A stretch of 64,000 nucleotides of DNA from Puffinus mauretanicus (GCA_023333565.1 JAJKFH010000102.1:744001-808000), one strand, 5' to 3'. Numbered from the stretch's first letter, positions 1-14,151 are shown. Notes: generated by a model not told the origin, from the letters alone. A program made the numbers and translations.

Positions 1-617
1 CAGCCCCATATCCAACCCAGCAAGGATGGAGGAGAGCTCAGCACCTGCAGCAGCCCTTCCCCAGGGAAGCTCATGCGGGCAGGTGGCTCTTCCCCACCAC
101 CGCTGCAATGCTGCCTTCTCTGACTCCAGCACTCACGTCCCCAAGACCAGACACTGCTGTCCCAGTGGACGCACCTACCTCACGGTGCTGGCCGGTTGCG
201 GATCCTTGGGGTGCGCAGAGCTGCTCACGGAGACACCAGCCTGGGGAGGCACATACTGACCTGCTCCCACACGCAGAGGGGAGCTATGAGCCCCTCCTGC
301 TGCGGGGCCCCTCTCCCCCTGCCTCACTCCACGCAGCTCCTCATTGCCCGTATCGACGAGCCCTTAATGAGCTTTGAGCTCATGTCCATTCAAATCAACA
401 CCCTGCATGTCGCGGGTGTGGGGCGGGGGGGTACCCAGAGCCACTGGAAAAACACACGTCGCTGGGAGAGAAGAGGGTCCAAGGGCATGGCTAGGAGGGA
501 GGGCAGGAGCGCTGGCGAAGGGCCTGGCACCGAAAAATGGGGGAGGCAGCAGGTGAGTGAATTGCATGGGGTTGGTTGCGCCCATGTTGTTGCAGCAGTT
601 TCTGCAAGGATGGTTGC

Positions 618-676
618 AGTAGTACATAACAGGCCATGTAGTAGTACATAACAGGCCATGCACATAACAGGCCATG
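618..676. repeat. Short tandem repeat, three copies of an ACATAACAGGCCATG unit
   Basis: Copies lie at about 618-638, 639-660 and 661-676. The first two carry an AGTAGT prefix and are 22 bases apart; the third is shortened to 16 bases. The copies are nearly identical, implying a recent local duplication. Confidence 0.85.
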
Positions 677-3214
677 CACAGGCACTGTGCACACCCCTTG
701 CCCTCCACGTTTGCAGTCGGACAGTGGTCTCCATCTTCTCCGCAAGCAGGGCTGGCTGCAGCCACGCAGAGGATGCAGAGGTCCGGCATGCCATGCGCGG
801 CAGGGAGGCTGGGTCTCTGTCCGTGAGCCTCTTCTGCTTTCACACAGCCCTGCCCGACACAGCCCTTGCAACAGCGCAGCCCTGCGAAGGGGAACAGGGC
901 AGGCAGGGCTTAGGAGGAATCGTCCCAAAGGACACCACGGTGTCAGGTGCACTACTGGCCGTGGGTCAGGCTTTTGGGGTGGAGGGGAAAGGCAGAGGAA
1001 GAGGGATACTTCTTGTTTCAAGTGTCAGGTATCGGCCACCAGCCAAGGAAAGGAGCCACATGCGAACGACCAGTTGCTTAGTGTGTAAATCCTGCCATTG
1101 GCTTTAAAAGGGGTTGTCTGGAGCCTTTATTTCTCTTTTCTTTTTCTTTCTGGAACCCAAGACAATTTGCACCCATTGGGAGCATGGAGAAGTCTCTCTC
1201 AAATGCAACGTACGGGAGCTGCCGGCACTGCGAGCATTGCCTTATTAGAGGCAGCATTTTCAGAGGAGCAGGGGAAGGAGCCCAACTGAATTAAAGTATA
1301 ATTCTGCCTAGAGATAGCTGGCAAAAATGACACCTTCTCACTTACCAGTTCCTCTCTTTGTGTGAAAGCAGAGGTAGGTATGCTTAAATTAGTGAAAAAA
1401 GTACACTTAGCGGCTTTCAGTGCTGCAGAGACAACAAGGCCAGTGACCTGGATTCTCCCCATACTCCCCAGCATGTACACAAGGGCTTGCTTCACCCCAG
1501 CCATGACCAGCTCCCTGGGTGCTCAGGTGGGCTGAGGGTACCCCGGCAATCCCACACGTTTTATTCCTCGTTAGCAAAACTCACCTTCTTTAAAGGTTCC
1601 CTGTGTCTCCTTAGAGCAGGCAATCACACCCATAACCCATCACAGCTAAACCTAATGCAGCTCATCTGCCAAAGCCCTTAACCCATACGAATGGGAGGGA
1701 AAATATGGTGCCTTTACATCTTTGCTGAGATTGCTGTTCGTGGTCCCGTCTATGTCTGTGCTAATACTCTGCCAACGGGCTATGTTTAAAGATCATGTTT
1801 CAGGCTAAGCGGGCACTAGAGGAGCATGGAGGAGGCAGTAAGACCCCCACCAGGTTATTTCGGCCATCAAAGGAGAAAGATGGTGGTGCCAGGAGGGCTC
1901 GCAAGGCTGGTGAGATGGAAAATGGAGAAAGAAAATTATTTTTGCTGGGTATACCCAGGAGGGTTTGAGAGCTGAGTGGGAGGATCGCACGCAGGCTGGA
2001 GGCACCCTGACAGAAAGGCATCCTCTCTGAGCTGAAGCAAATGCTGTGAGCAGGAATCCCTTCTGAGAATGAGCCGTGGGTCTGACAGAGTACCCTGATC
2101 CCTCTCCTCTGGCAGGGAGCCTGTGTTCCCCATGCTGCTCTGTGAGCTTGAGTACCTCTTATTTAGCAGCTAATAAAGTTGAAAGACAGGTAAACTACAT
2201 CCGTCTCAGAAATCTTTCCTCTAGACTCTTGTCTGGGATAAAAAACAGCCAGTGAAAATGTTGTGCTGCCCTCGCTCCCTAGAAAACCCATTCTGCATTT
2301 ATGCAAGTAAGCGCAGCCTGCACTGGCCAGACCTGCGAGGACAGGGACCGTGTAATGCAGAACAGGGAAATCATTATCGCCCGTCATGCTATGGAGCTCT
2401 GCTGGAATTGCCAGCTGAGTCCCGCAGAAGCGAGATCAAGTCCCTGCCCGGCGAGCCAAGGCTCGCAGTGTTTCAGAGAGCTTCTTCACAGCTCTTGGTG
2501 AAAGCGGGACTGGCAGAGGTGCACTTCCCCGTCTCCTGGGGAATGCGCGGGCACAGCCCTGGATGTGCTGGACCATGTAGGGGGCTCAGCCCTCCCCTTC
2601 TGCCAGGCTTGCTTTGCAGCTGCCGTGGGGCCCAAGCTGGGAAAGGGCTTTTTGAATGTAATGCTGTGTTACCAGGTCAGATTTGCTTTGGCCAAACAAA
2701 CCAAATTAGAGCAGGTACCTGCAGATGGTAGTTCCAGTGGGGAGCCAGCAGCAAAGCCCCTGGCCTCCTTTTGTCCAAAGGAATGAAACTTCAGCTACCA
2801 AGATATCATAACTCACCCTTTCCTGAGCATGCTGTGCCTGGCATTAGCCCGTCCATCACTGTTCCCTCTTGGTCTTCAATCTCTCCTCAAGCCCTGTTGC
2901 TGATGTGAAAACTCCTAAAATAAAAAGACAGAGAGAGATGGTAGCAGTTTGCTTGCAGGACAGGTGCAGATCTCAGGCCTGAGGGAACCAGCCTGTTAGA
3001 TGTGTTTTCACAGCTCCCCACACAGTCCTGGCTGAGGAACACCTGAGAACCACAGCAGGTCGACTGGAAACACCAGTTGCCGCAGGCAAAGACATTCACT
3101 CCTTTCACTGGCAGCACGGCAAACCATCTCCACACCACATGCACTGCTGGTCTGGAGAGAAAATAGGCCAGAAACAGCCATTTCCACTGAAGGGATGAAA
3201 ACTGCATTTGAAAG

Positions 3215-3244
3215 CAACAAGTGTTTTCTGTATAACACTTGTTG
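3215..3244. repeat. Perfect inverted repeat, 11-base arms and 8-base loop
   Basis: CAACAAGTGTT at 3215-3225 is the exact reverse complement of AACACTTGTTG at 3234-3244, separated by TTCTGTAT. No gene is recognised around it. Confidence 0.85.
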
Positions 3245-6200
3245 TGCGAGTTAGAGGAAAGAAGAAGGCAGTGCGTATCGAAGGCACTGGGGAGCAAGAA
3301 TGTCTCTCAACATCAGTCTGAGCAACCCCTTCCTTTCCCAGAAGAAAGGAAAGTGGGACCAAGAAAAGAAGAGAGTACATGGATATTTCATACTTGGCTA
3401 TAACTAGACACGGACTGGTAAGCCCAAATGAATTTGGGAACATGCCTTAGGAGAGAAGCAGCATTTGTTTGGAAGGGTGGGATTTGGAGCTGTTCTTTTG
3501 GTTGTTGTCCATAAACATTCATGAGACTAAATTTTGATTCACCAGCGTATTCCCAGAAAATGCAGAGTATCTTGGCAGATACTCAGACAAATACTCGCTG
3601 GCTTGAATATTTGCATTTGAAGCATTTGGGCTGCCACCTCCAAAGCTTTTGGTGTCTTGGGAAGTATCCAGCAAAAGAGCCCAACCCCACCATATAATCT
3701 GGGTGAGTAAACACAAGTGCAAAGAGTGTTTTCTGAATAACAGCTATTGGATGTGATGACAGCAGTAAAAGCAGCCAAATAATCAGGCTAGCCATCTCTC
3801 GGTTTAAAATTCATTTGCGAAAATCATTAGCACAATCATTGTAAAATAAGCAGAAGTATAATCACTCGAGGATAATTTGCAAAGAGGAATAGGGCTGCAC
3901 TCACTGAAAAGAGCTGCTGCTATGTGAGGCTGCCTGGCTCTGACTAAGCCCACCAAGTCCACCACCTCCAAACGGAAGCAAAGCTGGCCAGCACAGCAGA
4001 TCCGGCAGGCATTGCTTTTTTGCGCCCAGTCTAAGGCATGGCCTTCTCCTCAGCAACCTCAGTGATCCTGCCAACCTGCAGTGGGGGCCAAGCTGGCTTG
4101 CCTCCTTTCTCCCTGAGCAGGCTCAGAGCTCAGGCCTGGTCTGACTCCTGCCACTCAAGCCATCGTCCCCCAAACAGCGGTTAGTAAGGTATAGACAGGG
4201 AAAATGTGTAAGAGCAGGGTAGGTAAGGCAGGACAATTCCTGTGCTCTGTCCTCCCAGCTTCCACCCACAGGTGCTATACAGGACTCCCAACCCAGGTGG
4301 CTGTTGAAAACTCCCCTGGTGGGGTCTAGGATTGCTTTGTCAGCAGTGGCTGGGCTGTTACACCCAGTAACGTAATCACTTCCCAGTCTCGCTGGCCTCT
4401 TCTCCCCAGGAAAGCTGACAGAACCTGGGCTCCTCCTGATCTTGGGCACCTTGTGCAATCGCTCCCAGTCAAAGTGGGACAAGCCAGTCCTACGGCATAG
4501 GGAGAGGTCTTGCCCCACACATTTATAGTTCTCCACAGGCTGCCAGCCACGCTTCCAGGGCGCACAGCTTCTTTGAAATATCCTTCCCTGGGAAACCTGT
4601 CCAATACTTTCCACAGCTAGCACTTTTATTTACAGTTGCCTTCACCCAATGGTCTTAAATCTACATTTATGCCACTTGCCCCTGCAGCTGCTAGGAGCCC
4701 TTAGGAGCAATTTCATCTGGAGATGACTTGTTTCAAAGACTGGGAATTTTTAAATCACTTCCACTGCCAGCAGCACAAACAAAGCAGAACATGGTGGAGG
4801 AATAAAAAATGTAAAAGAAATATAGTAAGAACAAAACTGAAAATAAGTAAATAAGTATGAGAAAAGAAAAGGAATTTCCACCCTGGAGAAGATTAAAGGG
4901 GACCTGCAAAAGAAAAATAGATTGGGTTGGAGCACTTTTGTTCAGGGCTCACCTATTCATTTTCTTCCCCAGGAATACTCTGGGAACAGGGAGAACTAGT
5001 GAGATAATGTCACTGGAGATACTGGCAGTAAGACTTCATCAGCTGTGAAACAGCCAAGTCCTGTTAAGTTCAGTGTTTTTTCTGTTGTTTGTCCTGTGCA
5101 CTTCACCTTAACTCACATGGTTGAGAAAAACCTGGGAGAAAAGCTTTCTCTGCTAAAGATTTATCTGAGCACTGAGCTTTCCATCAGCAAGTGAGACCTG
5201 AAGGACCAAGCGTCCTCAAGCACAAAATGAAGAAGATCAATCTGACAAGTCCTGAGATGTGTTATGGGAGGAGGGGGGATATTAGGTAGAAGAGAAAGAA
5301 AAGGCCACTAAAATGAAATCCGTGCATTCAAAGAGGTCACCATGGCATTTTCCCTACTCTTTCTTTCAATGAAGAGCCTTCACCTCCAGTTTGTTTGGGT
5401 AGAGTACTTCTAGGTGCGTGACCAATTTTTCCATTTGATTGCAATAAATAGGGCTGTATATATGGAAGTTTCTGAGAGGAGGGGAACACACTGCTTCACA
5501 GGGGGAGCATTCCTATAGCTTTTGTTAACAACTAAAGCACAGTGAAAGCTCAGGCCTCTGCATCGTCACGACATCTCCTTCCCCGGCCGCAGCAAAGCTG
5601 GCAGTGGTGCTTGAGGATGGCCCGTACCTGTGGGTAGCCCAGCCCGTTTGTCTGATCGTGCTGATCGCTACAGCACCTCACTGTGACACAGATTCAGTTT
5701 TCTGCTGGGCAAAGCCAGACCCGAGTTGCCCTTCCAAAGTGCGAGGTTTAATTGCCAGCACCTGCCTCCCAGGAGCTGCCAGAAAGCTCTCGAGCTGATT
5801 GCTGGTTAGTCTCTAAGCACTGGCAAGGGTACGGCACCTGCCTGTGGGCTTTCGGCTTTCTCCAGAGATGCTCCGAAGGCTGGAGTCCTCAGAGCGCAAG
5901 CATGCCTGGGGTCCAGGTGACACAGGAACACTGGGGGCCCAGGAGGCCATGTACCACTGGTGTCCGTGGTGGGATTTGGGAGCAGACTCTGAGCACAGCA
6001 GTCTCTCCCCTTACCCCCACCTTCCCAGTTATCTCCCTTGCTGCATGGGTATCTGAGTGAAACTGGGTGTCCAGTGCCCCCTGTGATGTGCACCTCCTGC
6101 CCAGCACACCAACAAGGGGCACGAGGCCCCGGGAACCAGAAGCGAGAGCTATCACGGACACCAGCCATGGGATTTCTGCAGGGAGAAGGACTTCTGGCAG

Positions 6201-8078
6201 GACTTGTGTAACAGCAGGGTTACAGTCCCTACCCACTGCAGGAAGCTCTCTTAGGTCTTGTCTACAAATAGGCAACCAGTGTTGCCCATCTAAATCAAAA
6301 CCAGTTAGGCTAAATTAAACCAGAGCAGCCCACCTTGCAAGCATGATTGTTCCAGTTTAAAGACCATTTGGGTGATAGGTGGACATAGTCATGTTGATGA
6401 AAGTGTGCCTGTGTCTGCAGGTTGTTTTGATAAATGTAGATAAAAAAACCTGAGCATCTTTCTATCAGTGAAACTGCTTTCACAAGGGACAGTGATGATT
6501 TAGCTCTATTGCTTCTAATCCATCCAAAGCAGTGTGAAAACTAACACTGTGTTCAATTTAGCTCAAATTTGATCCTTAATATAAATTGATGGACTTAATA
6601 TAAATTAAAGTTAGTGTGAATGGAACATAAATAGAAGTGTCCTCACCTATTTCAGAAGATTTAACTGAAATCACATGCTGTGTTAAACCAACATAACTTT
6701 AAAGTAAATGTGCCCTTAGGTCTAGTTACATCATTGGTATAGGTCTGCCAGGAAAGCGTATGATTTTTTCCCTCTTTATTAAGAGGTTTATGCTGATAAA
6801 AGCTCTGAGTTAGATGCTTTAAATCAGCATAAGTACAGTTATACTGATGATAGAACTTATGCCACTTCCCAGTACAACTGTACGGCAATGCTCTCCTATA
6901 GGGAGAAGCAGCCTTATTGCACGGCTGTGTTTGACCTCAAAAGCATAGGGGTGTAGGAAAAATATGATAGGTGCGGAGGAAAAAGAGGACAGATTTGGGT
7001 ATGAGATGCAAGCCAGGGCAAGTTAACCACAGAGGCAGTATAACCACTGCCCACCACAGGTGCTCCGTCATGATAAGTACGCGGGCCTTGGGGACAAGAG
7101 GAGGAGAAAGAGCAATGGCCCGGCTCCTCTGTGAAGTGCCACGCGGGTGCAATCGCATTTATCACCATGTAGGAAGGGACGGTGCCTGCACCATGAGGAG
7201 AAACATCTCCAGCCCGCAGCCTTGCTGCTGCTTGCCCATGTGATGCACACAACCGAAACGAGCCCTTGTTTGCAGCAATTGCGTTTCATCCCCCCGGGGG
7301 ATTTGCTTCTGTCGATAGAATCGGACGGTGGGAAATTGCTTTGCCGTCGTTCGATGTGCCATACGTCAGTCCGTCTGAGGGACTTTGGCCGGAACAACCA
7401 GAAGGCGCTGCTGACACCTCTGCCCAGGGACAGTAAAACACCCTTCCCTTCCTTCCAGAGAAGGAAGAAATTTTGGAAAGTTTTACCAATATTACATATT
7501 ACCTCTACTTATAGTCAAGGTCCGGAGGCTCACAAACTCGAAACGCCGGCAGCAACATATTTACTCGCCAGTCTCTGTCACAACACAGACATCAGTGGTG
7601 TGATTAAGACACAAAAAAGTGTAATTCTCCCCCAGATGCCCTGACACACACGCACCCATGTGGAGATGCGCAACATCTTAGATCAGTATCTCCAACTTTC
7701 TGAAAGGGACCGGCCCCCTTTCGCCTTCCTCCTCTTCACATGAAGCCTCATGGGAGCCCAAGGACTGAACAGCAAAGGTTTTGCTGCTGCCTCCCCTGAC
7801 CGCGGGCTGCTTGGAGAGACCTGCCAAAAGTAACCGCAGAGGTCAGCACCTCCCTGCCCTAATAAAGCCCAACTCCAACTGCCTGGAGACCAGGGAAGCA
7901 GGAAAGTGGGACTGAGCTCAACCACCCCCAAATGCAAGGGAAATGCCACCCCTGTCTTGAACTGCAAAAGAGGCTGGGGTGGGGGTCATATTGAAAATTA
8001 CATTATGTGAAATTTTAGGCACCAAATAACTTTTAAAAGCTGGATCTTTCAACAGCTGGCTAGGGCAAGTAACTCATT

Positions 8079-8092
8079 AAAAAAAAAAAAAA
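8079..8092. repeat. A-rich homopolymer run
   Basis: A run of about 14 A residues follows AACTCATT. This could be a retroposon poly(A) remnant or simple slippage; nothing upstream is recognisable as a SINE. Confidence 0.6.
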
Positions 8093-9570
8093 GAAAGGAA
8101 ATTAATTCCTGGCATTTTTCCAACTTGTCACTGTAAAATCAATATGTTTTTTAAGCGTTCAAATATCCTCCACCCACAGATTCTGAAAAAAACAAACTGT
8201 ACCTGAGCACACCGCTCGCCCACGTGGAGATACGCACTCCTGCGCTTGGGCTCCTGGACGGGGAGGTTTATGGGACAGGACAACTGCAGACTGCCCCCGG
8301 GCTCCAGTTTTACTTAGGCAGTAGCTTACGCTTTAGCTAAGCAGCAGGTGTAAAGCTGAGCCCTACAAAAACAGCCAGGAACGGGAGGCCCTGGTGTCGG
8401 TGACGGGACAGACACCCATGGGACAGAACTGCATGGGGCACGGGAGGGAGGGCTCCACTGCCCCATGACTCCTGTTACATGATTGACGTACACGTCACAC
8501 CGGCGCCAATGGGTGCCACAGTGCCCCAGCCCATCTGGGGAATTCATACCTCATCCAAAAGCTTAACACAGAAAACTAGCACTGCCTGGACATGTTTTCC
8601 CCAAAGTTATGAGATTAAGCCCCAGCACTGGGCCAGTTCCCGTTGCCAGGCTCCCTCCCGCCATCCTGAAGAGGCTAACCCAGGGTTTTTGATTTACACC
8701 GCTGTGCCTTGCCACTGGTGGGATTTCTCTTCAGCAGCTCCTGGGCCCACCTGTACACTGCTTGCAGCATCCCAGCACAAAGCCCTCTGCTCCTGGAGAG
8801 CCTGGTTAAGAAACACCGGGCTCCAGCTCTCAGGTCATCCCCACTTCAAAGCTAGTGCTGGGAAGGGAGGTTCGTGTTGCACGATGCAGCGATGGCCCTT
8901 CTCCAGGATATGGGAAAGTCACAGGTTGCTTTTTTGTTTGGGGGTAGGTTTATTCCTCCATGAGAAAAAAGCTCGTTTCATCTCCTGTTGAAATACGGGG
9001 TTGAGAAAGGCACCAGACTGCCTGTAATCGCTCATCCTTCTCCAGAAGCCACTACCTACACCATGGCACAACAAATGCCTCACACTCGATAAAGCATATT
9101 TTGGAAAAGTCTAGTGGCCACTGGCAAATAACGAAGGAGTGTGAGCACACCTCCCACCCAGAGCAGCCATCCTAGACAGCTAGCGGGGTAAAGCTCCCTG
9201 TCCTGGCTGTAAGCCAGGCTGGGCAGAGAACTATTCTACAGCCTGTAAAAAAAAGGAGAAAAAAATCAAGACACCATTTCACAGCATGGTCTTGGCATGT
9301 CACCTAAAGCAAGACAGGACGGAGTTGCCCACGACTGGCTTTGCACAGCCATTGAAAGCATTTCTCCCTGGGAATCCCTTTCCTTTCCACATAGCTTGCC
9401 AAGCACAGGCTTGACAAACCAGAACAGACAGCTCCAAAAATACATGTCCTCCTTTGCAGAGGCTGTCATGGGTCAGGATGCGAAACAGAGCCAGGATCGG
9501 TCTCCAAGAGCAGTTGAGGGGCAGGGCTTATTCTGGGTTTAAAAACAAAACAAAGCAAAACAAACTCCCC

Positions 9571-9592
9571 ACCACCACCACCCCCCCCCCCC
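9571..9592. repeat. ACC repeat followed by a C12 run
   Basis: ACCACCACCA runs into twelve consecutive C residues (9581-9592), just after an A/C-rich stretch. This is low-complexity DNA in the 3' flank. Confidence 0.85.
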
Positions 9593-11111
9593 AAGCGCTG
9601 TTAGACATGTTTCTTCTCTTCCCTTGGCCCCAGCAAAAGATTTAGGAATAAAGTCTTTGACCTTAATGCCCCAGCCCTTCCCTGCAGCCCTGCAGAGGGA
9701 ACTGGATAGCAGCATATACACATCTCCTCAGCCTCTCAGGTCTTAGATTTTAGTCCTTAGTTTCTGAAAGTTTATACTATTTTATCTTCTCCTTTGATGA
9801 ATGTTACTCCCCTCTTACCCTGTTCAAACCCGACCTAGCTAATTAGTAAGAGGTTACCATACCATAAGCGCATGTAACCTAATAAAGCAAAGAACAGCAA
9901 GACAACCTGACGCTTTCTATGCCCTCATGACTGCAGACTGCCTCTTTCCTGGCCCTTGTTTGCTGTGCACCCAAGTCACTTGGCTACTCTCTTTTATTTC
10001 ACCCTGGGCAAGGCCCACCTCCCTTCAAGACCGGGAAAGCACCTCACCAAACCCCTCCTGCCACACACCAGGGAAGAAAAAGCTCGGGAGAGTTCCCAGA
10101 TGCAAGCACAAACCACAGAGCACCCGTAACTGAGACAACACAAACACAACCTAAGATCTGAGAAACCAACCTCTCCTGCTCTTCTAAGGCTTTTCATAAA
10201 CAAAAATGCCCCGTTTCCTTCAGCTCAGTCCCTACTGCCCTTTGTTCTCTCCCGGCCCTTGGCAAGGTGCAATACATGCACAGGATCAAGGGAAAATCAA
10301 GAGCTTTTGCTCAGGACGGAGCTGTGGCTCCTTGGTAGCTAACCCCTGCGCTAGGGCTATCGTGGGCACAGCTTCTCTCCACTCAAAAAGCTAAGATGAG
10401 GGCTGGAGGGAGGGCACAGCTGCATCTCCAGCTCATTGGGAGCTACAGCAGATCACTGTCCTTTGCCTGAGGGCTACCATGGTCACCTGGAGCAGGAGAA
10501 GGTTTGAGAGCTGAGCTCCACCCAAGATGAAATGCCACTGCAATTCTCCTCCCCAAAAAAAACTATGTTGAGGGTTGGAGTCATGAAAATTGAAGATATC
10601 TTGACGATGAGAAGAAATACATATTACTTCATGCTGGACAAAGGTAGAAGTGCAAGAATTGCTGTAAGAGTCCTCCAGAGCCTGGATGCACCCTCCAGGG
10701 CCGGGATGGAAAGGGCTCCCCAGCCGGCTGCAGCCCCGGGGCCATGCGAGGGACACCACGGTGTCTCCCTTACCTGACCAAGTGCAGGGGGCAGCAGTCC
10801 AGTCAGACCAGGAATCACCTTCATTCAGATGAGGACCTAAGGGAAGAGGCTCAAGAACAACACATTTCTCTTTGGGAAAGAGAAACTTGCCAGAAGGGCA
10901 TGGGAAGGGGCTTGTTTGGTGCACACAGGGGTGGACACAGCCTCTCTGGCTGGGAGGGTGGATGAGCGGTGGGGGGAGCATGGCAAGCAAATAACTCTTA
11001 ACAACTTGTTTAGCTTGTTTGCCCTTTGGTTTATCTTTCTTTCTTCAAATTTTGGCCAGTACAAGTTTTCAACTATAATTTCCTTCTCCTTTTTTTTCCA
11101 TTTGCTACTGT

Positions 11112-11212
11112 TGAAGGAAGAAGGGAGGGAAGGCTGAAGGGGAGGGAATGGGAAAAATGGGAAGGAAAAAAACAGAGAATGATGAAAGGAGAAGAAAAAT
11201 ACAAAAAATACA
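11112..11212. repeat. Polypurine (A/G-rich) low-complexity tract
   Basis: About 100 bases are almost all A or G on the plus strand, with a handful of C/T interruptions, for example GAAGGAAGAAGGGAGGGAAG. There is no coding signature. It lies in the 3' flank of SLC6A12. Confidence 0.75.
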
Positions 11213-14145
11213 AGACATTTTGGCTTGATTTCTTTTTGAACAAAATATTTTCCTGGCTTTCCTTTCTGGAGAAAGGGGTGAAAATGGCCTTTTAAATGAA
11301 AAAAAAGCCGAAAACCCAGAAGTGGTAATTAGGTGCTTGACAGAGGTCTGTCCTCTCTTCTATATACAGTGGTTTTCCTCCAACCAGGAGGAGCAGCACA
11401 GCATGGCCACCTCGTAACTTCCCTTAGTCTTCAGCTTCAAATGCATCATGTCTTGGCATGTTATCAACAATTACAGGGGAAAAAAAATCTCTCCCTCCTC
11501 TCCGTACCATCCCTTCGATAGTGTATTTACACCCTCGTGGTGCACAGGAAGGGAGCAGTTTCCCATCACAGGTCAGAGGTCTCCAGAGGTGCCCGCTTTC
11601 AGGGGCTGATGGACACCTGTCAGATCTGTCATATGCACGTAGCAATGCCTGAGATGTTTGTATAAGTTTAACAAACCATTACTTGGTCTCTAACTACACC
11701 TGCATGCTGGGGGTCTCATAGCAAAAGACAGCCATTGGTGGCATTTTCCCTTGTTCCTCCAGCTGGGTGTACCTGGGTCACTGAGATTTTCCTTAAACTT
11801 CCTGAGACTCTGTCAATCCCATCCAAAGCATCTGGATTAATTTCCTGATCCTGGGAATTTTGTAATTGCTTTCAATGGGGACAGGAATATCTCCTCTGAC
11901 TATTAAAATATGCTGCTTCCTGGCAGAGGTGAGACGCTACCATCAGACTACACATAAGCAACAGAGGAACCGGTTCATGCAGTATTTATTTTCAATAACA
12001 CAGCCCCACGTTTGTGCTCAAAACTGAAAAGTGATTTATTTCTATCTAGGATTTTTGCAGTGTTATCCGATTACCTCAGAAAAAGGAGTGAACACATCTC
12101 CATGACTTCTCTGGCAGTACAACACTACCTTACAACTTAAAGGCATGGCAGCAGGAGCAAAGGGGTTAAATGTCCTACCAAGGGTTGTACAAGAAACTCA
12201 TCCTAATGCCTAAGACTGAATCTGGACGGCAAGTCCCAGTCCTTTAACTTTTCTTTCTGTTGCTTGAAGAAGAGAAGGCAGGTTTCCTTCTCAAAACAAA
12301 TACCACCATTTTGACCACGGGTACTGCCAAGCCAGCTGCAGCCCATGCCTGAAATCAAACCTCTCATGCATGTGGGGATGCAGCTGCAGAGCAAGCACCC
12401 AGCAGGCACCCGGCTCCCCCCCGGGACCAGTGATTCCTCCAGCTGATCGGGCTGTGCCACCCCGGCATTGCTGCTCCTTGGTGGCAGCCACTGGCTTCTG
12501 CTCCGGCTGCATGTAGAGACCTGCTGCAGGGAGCGGCTCCCCCACCAAGTCATGAGAAACGCCGCTGGGAGAGAGAGGAAAAAACACCATAATACTTACC
12601 ATGAGGCCTGACTGCAAGCCTCTGGATGTTAAGCTCTTCTCACGACTATTGCTGCAACGTGACATTCAGCTCTTTAAAAAATAAAAATAAAATAAATGGT
12701 ATCTTATGTGATGCTGCAGTCCTTTGCAGGGAACAAGAATGAGGTTTGCCAGCTCTCTCTACCTTTTACAGTAAATCATCTCCAATCAAACGATAATGTC
12801 CCGGAGAGGTACAAATTTTGATACTTGACTTCCAGTGTTCATTTCACCAACAGTTTTTGGTTTTTAAAGGAAAGGAAATTAAATGGGGAAAAGATTGCCC
12901 TATGCTAATTCACCAGTTAAACTCACAGGAAACTGCAAAAGATAAGGTTCCCATAGCAATTGGAATAGGTACCACATTGCACAGACGAGGCCTGATTTTC
13001 CCGCTTACTTTCAGTGCTGGTGGTTATCTCCACATAGCATAGGGAAAAGCAATTACTTGGAACGAGGAACAAGGGAAAGGAGCCTGTGGCATCTCTGATT
13101 CTTTTTAATGGCCATTCTCCAGCGTGGTTTGATGCGCCGCTATTGCAACACAGTGTGCACCGGTGCGTATGCCCTCAACCACGGCAAAGCTCCTGCGGGG
13201 ATCCTGCCACTGTCTTTTCCTGTGGTTTTAACTGTGAAATTCTGATAGGCATTCAAGCAGGTTTTGGCAGGGAGTTTTACAGCCCCAGTCTCAAGGGGAC
13301 AGAGCTGTGCGGCACTGCACCAAACGCCACATCCAAGCTCAATCCCTCCCAGCCATCGCCTCGCATTTATGACTATCCTGGCAATGAGAGACCTTTAATT
13401 TGACACAATCTGCTTCCAATGAACCCATCTTACCTATTAATTATCGCTTTATCTTGCCTGAGCTTATGATTATCACACCCGATTATGTCTTCCTTATCCC
13501 CTGAGCAGTCATCTGCAGCAAAGCCAAGGGAGCGCAATCCTTCTCCCACCCTCGGCCCAAAGCTACTCTGCAGCGCAGAATCAGGCCCATCAACTCCTTC
13601 ATTAATTCCTCTACAAAATGCCCCAGCAGTGCAGTTAAATTTGTGGGCGTGCAGTCCCCAGGGTCTCATTTCTCCCTGCTGTGCTGCAGCTCATTTTTTT
13701 TTACCAACTGCTCTGGGACTTTTCTTGCACTCCATGAATTTTCTGAAAGAATTGTCAAATATTCAGCTGTTTCACTCTCAGATGTGTTTTCACTAGGCCG
13801 TGTAGTTTTGACCAAGAGCGAGTCCCCTAGATAGTTATTCCTCACCCCCTTTCCATCCTGACACTGCCTTGAGATCCATTATCAACTATGATTGCATCGA
13901 GCACCCTGTCACTCTCTTCCCTTTCAGTGACAACTGAAGCCGTAACTACTAACACTGCAGCCTCCTTTTATCATTGCCTATGATATGTTCCTGGCTCCCT
14001 CTCCCTCGTACGTTGGTGACCTAGCAATGCACTTTCCTTTGTCATCCTCCAGCTTCTTATGTACTTCTGAACCAACTTACTTATTCCCTGTGCTAACGCC
14101 CCATCATTTTGTGCCTTTGCATCCCTAACTTTGCTTCTGCACACC

Positions 14146-14151
14146 TTTATT
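14146..14151 (-). terminator. SLC6A12: Candidate SLC6A12 poly(A) signal AATAAA
   Basis: The minus strand reads AATAAA 362 bases beyond the stop codon, followed by GGTGTGCAG and other G/T-rich bases that could act as a downstream element. It is the first canonical hexamer after the stop, implying a short 3' UTR. More distal hexamers near 12035 and 11986 could also be used. Confidence 0.45.

Larger units (their letters stand above)
1..14145. other. 3' flanking/intergenic region, no recognised exon
   Basis: This is A/T-average vertebrate DNA with scattered AATAAA hexamers, simple repeats and many short chance ORFs. In mammals IQSEC3 lies on this side of SLC6A12 and converges with it. I looked for a convergent plus-strand terminal exon and found nothing I can recognise, so IQSEC3 must end further left or contribute only untranslated sequence here. 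Confidence 0.6.

Noticed and set aside
10532..10777. Plus-strand open frame with a plausible-looking stretch (EDILTMRRNTYYFML)
   Set aside because: Short, no recognisable family, and flanking frames are equally open; chance is the simpler explanation.
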